Shown in pieces: positions 54,666-64,000 of a stretch of DNA of 64,000 nt. This DNA comes from Mesocentrotus franciscanus (lineage: Eukaryota > Echinodermata > Echinoidea > Camarodonta > Strongylocentrotidae). A program made the position numbers and the translations under genes. The notes beneath the pieces were generated by a model, which had not been told where the DNA came from, did no database searches, and saw only the letters and a list, made by a program, of their open reading frames with translations. The stretch is from positions 26,049,813 through 26,113,812 of the forward strand of contig CP137671.1 in NCBI GenBank assembly GCA_037976565.1. The letters are read 5' to 3'. Numbering within the stretch: position 1 is the first letter of the stretch; each line of letters begins with the position of its first letter.

Positions 54666-54905
54666 AAATGGGAACTTATTGGAAAGGAAAAGGGGGTACG
54701 TTTCACAATTAAAGGGGCACTCATTAGAAGGGAAAGGGGGCCCTTGTCAAAGTAAAAGGAGCATCTCTCAGATTTGCAAAGGGGCAATTATCAGAGGTGG
54801 AAATGGGCATTTATCAGAATGTGGAACAGTCACCTATTAGAAAGAAAAATGGGTAGTTATCTGAAATAAAAGGGGGCACTTTCCTATGTAAAAAGGGCAG
54901 TTCTG
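54660..54905. repeat. GGGCACTTATC minisatellite, locus 3
   Basis: About nine units; the right end 'ctatgtaaaaagggcag' mirrors the left edge of the 35150-36390 array. Confidence 0.85.
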
Positions 54906-56334
54906 GGGGTACTTGAAAAGTAGGAACACTGTTTCCTTAAATTTCTGATTACGCATTGCACTAAACTTGATAGAGTGTATAGCACAATCTCATCAATGTT
55001 ACAGCAATGTCATAAGTATTGATGCCATCCGCTTGATTTCATAATTACATATCTATAAAATGTAAGTGCGAGCGAGCATAGTGAGTAACCTTTGGGGACA
55101 TTTTTAAAATATTGCCACCATTTGCTTTAAATTAGGTGCACATGCGAGCGATCAAAATGAAACATCTTTTGATTTTAGGAAGGGAATGGTGAGGAAATGT
55201 GTTGTCACAGCACCTATTGTAGGAATGTTTCGTCAGTGACAAGGGTACATGGTAGTTGTAAACGGGGCAATGTTTGGTACTAAAATGAGACACATTTTCA
55301 GTAGAGTGCATTGTCTAGAAGACTCTAGATCCAATGGCCCATATCCATAAAACATTACTAAGCCTAGTTGGAAACTAAAATGCTCTCTAGTTGTCCACTA
55401 GGCTCTACTAGTTAATAGTTATTCATAAAAGTTTGCTAAGTTTTAGTTTACGAAAAGGCCTCATTCACACGGCCTAATATAATATAACCTGCCATTTAAT
55501 ACAATTAATTTCGACGTCTTTACAAAGAATTGATTATATAATGTCATACTTTGAGTATATTTCATATTATGTTCTAATTCTGTCATTTATGTGAAATTCT
55601 GTTTTGAAAAATGTGAAACAAATAAACTTGAACATGAACTTGAAACTTGACACTTGAACTGTGACTTACAATGACTCAAATTTGTATAATAATCAAACAA
55701 CCAGTTAAAATTATTAGATGCTTACCGTTTGTTTTAATGTTGTTGAAAAACAATTACATTATCTTCTAAAATTCCAATATTTCTTGATTTAATACCATGG
55801 TAACGGCCCAGCGGTCACGTGCATTATCTACTTTTATGGCAAACAGACAAATTATGATATCTGAGGGTCCTAGCAAACAGATAATCATCATTGAAAAAAA
55901 CTTATTTACAATTAGGCAATTTTGTGTTTTTGTTTTGTTTTAATGTTAATGTTGACTTATTCCACATTGCTTAGAACTAGTCACTACCCGTCTTTCCCAG
56001 GTGAATCATAAACGGCAGTCGCATAATGAGCAAAAACTTTTTTTTTTTTTTGGGGGGGGGAGGGGGGAAACAAAATCCGCATCACCACCAGGTGGCATAA
56101 TGGGCAATCGTTTTTAAGGGGGCAATGCGTATATTGACGATAGCGGTCAAGATGTGGGCCCACAAACTACGTTTTAGCTATGGCGTACTGTTTTTGTTGT
56201 GTTGATTATTCATGAGGCTAGTCAAGTACTTTGCATCTACCCACTATAAAAATTAATTTATTGCTTACTTTAATGATATTCACACTTTGAGCATTGAGAT
56301 GATATGTTAATATCCCAGTCATTATCCAGGGGCG
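54906..56334. other. Stretch with GCGAGCG motifs, no recognised gene
   Basis: The phrase 'gtgcgagcgagcatagtgag' near 55067 recurs in altered form at 56555 and 56725, apparently the inner part of the minisatellite-bearing elements. A poly(T)/poly(G) run lies at 56039-56060. Confidence 0.5.
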
Positions 56335-57645
56335 GTGGATCGTCTTACAAAGTGGCGGGCACCAACAAAAATGTGCACTTTCTGGAAAGAGGGGCACCTA
56401 CAAAGGGAAACCTCAAAGTGAAAATATGCCATTTTTATACATTGGTCAGGTGCATTGGTATATGATGATTTCAATGTTTGTTGCTCTCTTGACATGGTCC
56501 AAGATACTGCTTAAGCATCATACTTTTCAGTTGGGTGTGATGGTCTGAATATATATATTTGCGAGCAAGCGAAGCGAGCGAGCAAAAATATATTAGGTCG
56601 CAGTTTGAAAAACTTGATCTTATACAGAGGAAGAAAAAATATTTATAATGGGGTTTTAAGCACAATCTAATCATGAAAGACTGAACAGATATTTTATGAG
56701 AAACATAATTATATCAACTTTAAATGCGTGCGAGCGTAGTGAGCGAGCTTTGGGCAAACTTAATGAAAAGATTGCTCTTAGTTACTTTAAATTATGGGCA
56801 CATTTTATGGCGAAAGGAAAAGGCGGCCCATATCCGAAGGGAAAATGACACTTATTTAAAAAAAGAAAAGGAGCACGTGTCAAAGTAAAAAGGGGAATTA
56901 TCCGGGCAAAATGGGGCGCTTCTCGCACCTGATACAGGGGCACTAACCAGAGATGAAAAAGGCACGTATGAGAACGGAAAATAGGCACTTATTACAAAGT
57001 TAAAGGGGGAATCTCTCAAATTTGAATAAGGGCACTAACCGGAGATGGGCACTTGTCAAGTGGCACTTGTCAAAATATAAGGGACACCTCTCAGATTTGA
57101 AAAGAGGCAATTATAAGAGGTGAATGGGCACTTATCAGAGGAGGTAAGGGCACTTCTTGTACCTGAAAAGGGGCACTCACGATGATGAATAGGGGCAGTT
57201 GTGAGAATGGAAAGGGGCTGTTATTACGAAGGAAAATTGACACTTGTCGTAGAAAAAGGGCATATATGGGATTTTAATAGGGTAAATGAGTAGGGGCATT
57301 TATCAGAAGGGAAGGTAGCTCTTAAATAAAAATAAAAAGATAATTTATCAGAAGGAAAAAGGGCACTAATTAGAAATAAAATGGGGGGCACGTGTCAAAA
57401 TAAAAGGGCACTAAACAGAAGTAAGAACGAACACTCATCAAAAATAAAAAGGAGACTTATCTGAAGAGGAAGGGGCACTTAGTTCAAGAGAAAAGGGCAC
57501 TTTTGAGAGTAACATGGGCACTTCTCAGATTTGAATAGGGCACTGATCAGAGTTGGTAAGAGGCACTTATAAGAATGTGGAACGGGCACTTATTTGAAAT
57601 TAAAAGGGCGCTTATCTGAAGTAAAAGGGGCACTTTAGTTTGTTG
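56335..57645. repeat. GGGCAC minisatellite, locus 4, with unrelated insert
   Basis: Array units at 56335-56430 and 56810-57645, same orientation as locus 3. Between them lies a 380-bp segment with 'gcgagcaagcgaagcgagcg' and 'gcgagcgtagtgagcgagc'. Frames inside are by-products. Confidence 0.85.
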
Positions 57646-58021
57646 TTTTTTTGCCTGACTATGAATTTGGGAATTTTTAATTTTCCAACAAACGTATAGT
57701 GTACAAAAAAGTGTGGAAAATGTTGGCAACATTTGTAAATTAATGGTATCGAATTGGAAATATACCAATTTTCTTTTTTCATTTGGGGGTGATAAACGCT
57801 AATGTTATTCATATTTACATATTTATTACAACACTGAAACAGTTTTTTACATTGAATTTACATATGATAATAATAGTAACAATAGAAATAAATGATACTG
57901 AAAGCGATAATGATTACAATGGTACTATTGATAATAATAACAACAAAAGCAATAATAACTATAACAGCAATAATAGTAATAATGTTAAAAATGATAATAA
58001 TAAAATAATAATGATGGTAAT

Positions 58022-58067
<46 letters not shown>

Positions 58068-58560
58068 TTACGTTATTCCCTCTTACATTTTAATAACATG
58101 TCATAACTAGACCTGCAATTATACAGAGACAAAAGGAAAGGAAAAAGCTGGGAACAAAATATGTCTCATTGTATGATTTAACAAGGAAGGATCGTACCAC
58201 GACCTTGACCAGACCAAAAATAAGCATCGAGAAAAAGATACTACAAATTTTCATTATCTATTGCAATTGGTAGGGTATGAAACACAATCTACACAGGACA
58301 GTCTGGACTTGTATTTTGTTTTTCCCCGTTTGTCTGCTTCATGACAACAACATGGCGTATTTGTGGTTGTTTAAACAAAATACAGCTGCACTTCCATCTG
58401 GTCCTTAATAATTGGCGTAATTTAGCAATAAATGTACACATATTGCAAATATATCAAGGCCTACTTAAAACGTAAACATATTATTGATATACATATTATT
58501 TATATTACCTGTATAAAACTATGCTCACTTTTTAACTTAAACTTGACCTTATCTTCCGTT
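57646..58560. other. AT-rich stretch with AAT and TA repeats
   Basis: (AAT)n-like sequence at 57920-58025 leads into (TA)n at 58026-58066. No gene. Confidence 0.6.
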
Positions 58561-58714
58561 CGAAGCGAGGGTGCAGTAGGCTAATTGCGTGGTTTTGGTC
58601 TGCACGGTGTACGTACTTGTGCACGCCGCTCTCTGTGGTTTTGCTTACGAATCCAGGAAAAATCGGACTTTGAAAAGCACAGCCTAGGAGCGTCCTCGCA
58701 GTTACCTTTGGATT

Positions 58715-58800
58715 TGACGTCATAGATTATATAAGCACCCGAAAGCAGAATACGTTATCTTGGTTCAAGTTGGAACTGGTGGGTGGTGATGCTACTGTAA
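58715..58800 (+). promoter_or_regulatory. Possible core promoter (CRE plus TATA)
   Basis: A consensus CRE octamer 'tgacgtca' (58715-58722) is followed by a TATA-like 'attatataag' (58726-58735) in locally GC-richer sequence. An initiator would fall near 58760. A possible donor 'gagag|gtgaga' is near 58826. No coding exon can be assigned to it, so this may be chance. Confidence 0.3.
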
Positions 58801-59310
58801 TCAAATATTTGAATGATAAGAGAGGTGAGAAATTACAATTATTCCACCCTTACGAAAATAGCATGACCATTTTGATCGGAAGGGCTGTTTGCCAATTAAA
58901 TTTACATACATGAATCATTATAAAGAAAATGGACCTCTCAAATTCCTTTAATATATGACTCTATGATATGGCGATAGGAAAGAAAAAAACAAATAAGAGA
59001 GAAGGAACGCCTCAGGCAGCACCCTAGGTGGTGGAAGCATAAAACATAATGACAGTAGATCAACAACCAAAACATGGATGTATAGCATAATGTAACAGTT
59101 ATAATATAATGTCATTGTACAGGATATATGAATATTTTCATCTTTACTGTATATTTAAATCTGATGAATTACAAAATACATGTATAATTTACGGGTGAAT
59201 TTATGCCATTTCCTATATGGTAAAGGCTATAGAAGCCGAAAGGCTTGATGGGGACTGTTGAGGGCTTGATGGAAGATCATACGTCATACATGTACTCTCC
59301 TTTTTAAAGT

Positions 59311-59555
59311 GACTCGGTAACATTGCCTCAGATTCTGAAACAAAATCCTGTATTTAGCTCATGCTGCAATCCTAATTATAAACCTTTAGGTCAGTCAGGG
59401 ATCTGTTTTACTTTTACTTTTTGAGGCACTTCATGATCATTTTGAAGCGCAATTTTTGTTAGGAGGGCTTCAATATTACACCATATCACAGACACTGACA
59501 ACACGTAGGGTCATGCATCTCAGATTTAACATTGTTAAACGATGCCTTTAAGGTC
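59311..59555. repeat. Dispersed repeat R, copy 3 (internally deleted)
   Basis: Same orientation as copies 1 and 2; lacks about 120 bp of the middle ('gatcgcctgtctgattatca' segment). Confidence 0.85.
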
Positions 59556-59894
59556 AAAAGAAAACAAATATAAAATTACAATTGGCATGCTATACAACTA
59601 TTTGATCATGATCTATCAACATATAATTATCGTTACTGTGTTATTGAGATAAAATATCCACAAATGAAAATCACTATTAACTGATATAATGTTGAGATCC
59701 ATGTACTTGAACATGTTTCCAGTACATGCAGCAGTCGCCGTAACTACATTGTACACTCCTAGCTTTCATATAATGGCAGTTTTCTTTAAAATAGGCCCTT
59801 GCTTATTCCACTGTGAGTTATGCATTCAAGTTGTGCAAAACTGTATACCGTTAATATATCTAAACTTAAAAAGACTTACCCATTTCTTTTTTTA

Positions 59895-60245
59895 CTCCGC
59901 GCGTCTATGACGTGCTCTCTTCCTTTTCCTCTTCCTCCTCTTCCTTTCTTCTTTCGTGCCACATATGGTGATGTGGGCACAAGAGGATTGTCAACAATGA
60001 CGACATTCTCTAATGGAAATGTTTTCACGGCTACATAAGGGATGAAAATGCTCTATGTCCGGAATGTGTCGATTCGGAGGAAGATTCGGGGGAGGTTAAT
60101 AATGCCTGTAGGGTCTTCTTGGCTTGAAAAAGCCTTCTTCTCGGAGACATAGCCTCGCCCTATTCTGTTTTATCGTCTTTGATGGTCGCTTTAACTTCTT
60201 CTAAGGTACTGACAAATTCTCTTTTGAGTCTATCACTTCTTTAAC
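59895..60245 (-). pseudogene. Possible decayed coding sequence, unrecognised
   Basis: The minus strand shows 'EFVSTLEEVKATIKDDKTE', stop, 'GEAMSPRRRLFQAKKTLQAL' and 'SPESSSESTHSGHR', then in another frame 'KTFPLENVVIVDNPLVPTSP' followed by a basic 'ARKKKGRGGRGKGRE'. The mixed, non-AT-biased composition looks protein-like but is broken by a stop and a frame shift. It may be an old transposon ORF or a two-exon gene piece. Confidence 0.25.
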
Positions 60246-60869
60246 CTAGGGGGCACAGTAAGTTTTTGAGACATGGAATGTTGTAAAAGGTTGTTGGGTA
60301 TCAACGTGTTCAGGGCACCTTCCTGCACAATTTCTAGGTGGAATTATGCTGCTGAAAAAAGCAGCATAATTAAAAATAGCCGCCATGTATGCTAAATGTT
60401 GAGCGATTCTGGAGATACTTTTTAGGGGAACCTCATTTTACCATGCGTGAGGTGTCATCTGAAGGTTTGAGGATAATTTGCACAACAATTTTGGGCCAGA
60501 AATGTGTATTTTTACAATTTTTTCCCCAAAAAATAAATTGCCCGAAATACATATATCTCCATATTTATAGAATTATGATGACTACTGAGTTGGAACTTTT
60601 TGAGAAACTGTTCATAAGTATGGTTAATATCATATTTAAATTCCAAGCTCATTGCATTTTCAACAAAAAGGTTATAGCGGTCTAAAGTTTACACTTTGAT
60701 ATAAGCTGAAATGGCCATTTTGGCTGCTAAGGGCTGTACTCTTCTCCATAGCAACGCCAACATAGTGAGCCGAAAAATCGAGTATAACGCGAGAAGATGC
60801 TATCATCAAGTAGATGAATATTTTGATAGGTAGTGTGATGTCAGATGATGCAGTTTCATTATATTTTAA

Positions 60870-60875
60870 TGATAC

Positions 60876-60921
<46 letters not shown>
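60870..60921. repeat. (TA)n microsatellite
   Basis: About twenty TA units; a second tract is at 61061-61099. Confidence 0.9.
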
Positions 60922-60923
<2 letters not shown>

Positions 60924-61061
60924 AATAAGGCAGACTAATGGGACATGGTTGCAACTCAAAGTTTCATGCCTTGCGAGCGATCACCAGGCAACTGGTAGCA
61001 TTCTTAAAAGTACTCTGCCTATAGGCATTGAGCACTGTACGGAAGGATAGAGCAAAGCTAA

Positions 61062-61099
<38 letters not shown>

Positions 61100-61101
<2 letters not shown>

Positions 61102-62035
61102 TATTCCCGTTCCTATGGTAATAATATAACTGCCAACCAATATAAAATGTGTTCTCACAAACAAAATTAGGCTATCGGTCAAATAATACATTTACATTTA
61201 ATAAGACCTGATTCCAAGTGACATACATGATATGCAGTCTGAAACATGTGCATAATGCATTGTGTGGTTCAGAACTTTCACCCTACCCTGTCCCTCCTTT
61301 GAAAGCCCCCCCCCCCTTCTCATTAAAATCAAGAGAAATTTTGGGAGGGGAGCAATATATTGTGTAGGGTGTGTTCAGAAACGATCTAGGCAATCGGTCG
61401 AGTAATACATTTTTTAAAATCTGGATCCAGGTGATAATCATGATTATTAGTCTAGATCATAAAGATAATGTATGGTGGAGTTCAGAATTCGCACCCTAAA
61501 CCCACTTGGCTGTGACCCCCCTCTTTCTGCTTTTTTCCTTCTTCCATAAAAACTAGAGCACATTGTTCAAAGCAATATTCATTAATTACATTGCAAACGA
61601 AAAAAAGATCAAAGAATATTCACAAGGCATTTGAAATCTCATGGTAGACTATAATGAACATTTCTGTCAGTACGTGGGCTATAAATCTTGCCGCCCCGCC
61701 TCCTCCGCACTCTTCATCTCAAAACTGTGGCCTAATCCAATAGTTTTAAGTATTGTTTTCGTACAACAACAAAATGGCGATCAAAGAAATGTTTGTTTTG
61801 TACATGTAAATACTGAATTTTTTGGTTCAAAATTTGTACGCCTGCTACATTTCTTTTTTTTATAAAAAGAAAGGCATTGGTGAAGGTCATAAGAACCTGT
61901 GACCCACACCACTACCGCTTCTATGACATTCCGATGCCCCTACCCCTCCGACACGCAAGCACACTCTCAAAATAAATAAAAAAGAGAAACTGGTGCAAAG
62001 TATCATTGTTTTCAAAAGTACATTAAGGCCCACGA
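61100..62035. other. Stretch without recognised features
   Basis: Two loosely similar halves: 'ataatacatt.a.a' plus 'gattccaagtgacatacatg' versus 'ggatccaggtgataatcatg', each followed by 'ttcagaa.tt.caccctaa'. This suggests an old roughly 200-bp tandem duplication at 61180-61530. Confidence 0.5.
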
Positions 62036-62375
62036 ACAAAAACCCGCTATGGTGACCGTGCCTATTCATCGATTGCCCCCGCCGCGGCCGCCCTCTGGAA
62101 CAAACTCCCACCCCATATTCAAAATGCCCCATCCATTGAATTATTCAAAACCCATCTTTTTAACCAGTTATAGTATACTGCAGGCGCACACAAGTAGTTA
62201 ATTCCATTCAACTCAATTGTATTGTATTGTATTAGTAATATTTTATGTTATTTTGTTGCTTTTAAGGTATTGAACATGTTGAATAATTATACTAAATTAG
62301 ACAGTACCACCTGTGCGCTTAAAAACGCCTGTATAAAACGCCCTATAAATGTAATTATTATTATTATTATTACAT
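62036..62375 (+). pseudogene. L2-like LINE 3' end
   Basis: After a broken start, one frame reads 'YGDRAYSSIAPAAAALWNKL', 'PPHIQNAPSIELFKTHLFNQ' and stop, the L2/CR1 C-terminal signature. The 3' region ends 'cgccctataaatgtaatt' with (ATT)n at 62351-62373. Confidence 0.85.
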
Positions 62376-63740
62376 TAAATTGGACAAATAGATCACAAAT
62401 ACTTCACTAAACCTATTTGAAAAATGAGTCTTAATAATTTATGCGTAAATGGTTGAGATGGTTGCAAATACCATACCCTTCTTGGTCTCTTCCCCTCTTT
62501 CTCTAAAGTTTGACTGAAGTTGATTTCTATAAGTATTCATCTTACTTTGTCATGATTAATTAATTGAAATGTTGGGGGGAGGCAAGAAACCAATTAAAGT
62601 TGTAGTGAAATAACATTAGATATGGATTCATAAGACATTTAGACAATCGTTTAGTTTCAGCTAATGATCCATCAAAACAAAATCAACCGCAAAAAAGTCG
62701 TCCCTACGTTCTGTTTTGCGCCTTAGAAAATTACGGGTTTTTACGTACGCGCGACATGGTAAGGTATAGATCGAGTTATTTACGACCGAATTTGTATATA
62801 CGATTTTACACGGAGATACAGCGCGCGTGCGCGGCGACCAAGAAATGCAAACAAGGAATACGAAAGGGCTGATCGCCAGGACTGACAGTAGACTCTCGAT
62901 TTTAGTTTTCAAACATTTTTTTTCCAACATCGGTGAGTTGGAAAAATTGTATTTAATTGCTATTTAAGGTGTCATCACCTGTCACTATTAAAGTACCGAT
63001 TTTGATGAATTTTGGTGAGTTTCGTACAGTGGTGTTTGAAAATGTTGAGAATCAATAGAAGTCACCTGAACAGTTTTTACTGCACACAAAGTATACTAAT
63101 GCCTCCTTGAGTGTACATTTGCCTCTAGGTACACGTATTTAGAGCCAATATCATCAAAGGGCTAGTTTACGACGTCTTCTTGATATCGACTAGCAAGATT
63201 TAAAGAAAAAAAAACTGCTCAGAAATATCTGTAACCACCAAACTTACTTTTAAACTCCACACACCCATTCATGATCATGACACGAGCCTCGCACATAACA
63301 ATGTCATGTCCTGTCTTACACGTACAGTAACCTAAATGCTGAAATTGATGCCCGAAAAAATGAAGTAAATGAATATGGACAGGGGTATGGACTGTTCTGT
63401 ATCGTATGAGTTATTTCATCTCAATTTTTTTTCATTTTTGAAAGGCATTCACGTCAGCTATACGAGGTCATCATAGCAGCCGTCACTACCAATTGAATAA
63501 TATTTAGAAATACCACTGCATACCTATAGCTACATCATTTGATATACATGTGGGGCTTATATCGCGTACATCGCGTACTCGAGATTCACCCGCGCAAACG
63601 CCTCAAATCCAGCGACTGGCAGACCATGACTGTAAATATTATCACAACTTCCGGTCAAAATAAAAATCTCTAGGCTTTAATATTTAGGAGGAAAAAAACA
63701 CATATAGGATTGATGCCCCTTCTACACTTTCGAATGGCGA
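62376..63740. other. Stretch with a CpG-rich island but no recognised gene
   Basis: 62740-62850 is unusually CpG-rich ('gcgcgcgtgcgcggcgacc'). An 89-codon minus-strand frame (62661-62930) crosses it, without a recognised family. A donor-like 'atcg|gtgagttgg' is at about 62932 (+). Confidence 0.4.
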
Positions 63741-64000
63741 GTCAGGAACTCGAAAAGTAATGCCTAGGTCACATTTGCCGCGGCGACCGTACGGTCTAAA
63801 ATATCTACGGCCAATAGCAATTATAGGGCCGCCGCAGCATTCCCACGGTCACATACGGTAGCGGTCACATAAGTTAGGGTAGCCGCACGGCGTATTTTGA
63901 ATTTGTGGAGACAGAAAATCTGCAGCTGCCGTTCGGACTTTGAAGTGATGACGCACGGTCGCCTTAGGGCGTCCCTGCGGCGGCCGTAGGTTTTTGGCAA
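63741..64000. mobile_element. GC-rich transposon-like end, truncated by the window
   Basis: Sequence with repeated 'ccgcggcgaccgtacgg'-type words in both orientations ('cggtcgcc', 'gcggcggccg') after 'aatgcctaggtcacatttg'. This looks like the end of a DNA transposon. The other end is outside the window. Confidence 0.45.

Overview
The window is eukaryotic, AT-rich, repeat-packed genomic DNA: exons are split by GT/AG introns, there is no operon structure, microsatellites are abundant, and there are 500-N scaffold gaps at 619-1118 and 49269-49768. The repeat content suggests an echinoderm, most likely a sea urchin. It includes tRNA-type SINEs with L2-like tails, decayed CR1/L2, RTE and Tx1-like LINEs, TTAA-flanked MITEs, and several elements whose inverted ends are made of short tandem repeats, like the TU/foldback elements described from Strongylocentrotus. 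The species call is an inference.

The only recognisable host gene is a SAMHD1-like gene on the + strand. Six consecutive exons (10405-10565, 11422-11611, 12848-12991, 13562-13768, 14249-14340, 22890-22946) join in frame without a stop and match the SAMHD1 core from human residue V117 to about the glycine pair before 'KKYRIS'. The GTP-site residues and the downstream metal/substrate segment are kept. The catalytic HD pair and a nearby histidine are replaced (canonical HDLGHGPFSH reads RYLGHFPFSD), so the product cannot be an ordinary SAMHD1 dNTPase. No later SAMHD1 exon is seen in the remaining 41 kb. Upstream, a tandemly duplicated 1.3-2.4 kb block carries two copies of a candidate 102-bp acidic exon (2557-2658, 5733-5834) whose phase would allow splicing to the first SAMHD1 exon.

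Layout: 1-618 is an inverted copy of 40415-41034. 1905-7541 is the duplicated block, interrupted by a foldback element with (ACCAGTTGAAA)-type arms and a SINE, and by an RTE fragment. 7651-8023 is a MITE. 10405-22946 is the SAMHD1-like gene; its 8.5-kb last intron is filled by a 5.3-kb element with 9-bp target duplications, in which a near-perfect 530-bp hairpin element (8-bp target duplications) and a LINE end are nested, and by a 1.9-kb TTAA element. 24019-32801 holds a 1.5-kb direct duplication in which a 398-bp MITE has a matching empty site. 28.5-31 kb and 35-36.4 kb hold minisatellite arrays. 36.4-46.5 kb is mostly LINE remnants. 46.5-57.6 kb is mostly foldback arrays and duplicated repeats, plus one candidate secreted-peptide exon (49113-49216) cut off by the second gap. 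58-64 kb is sparse, with one possible promoter near 58.73 kb and an L2-type LINE end near 62.1 kb.

The host genes do not form a pathway. The coherent story is a SAMHD1-like gene with a lost catalytic motif in a region repeatedly invaded by transposons, some of whose insertions can be read to the base from target duplications and empty sites.
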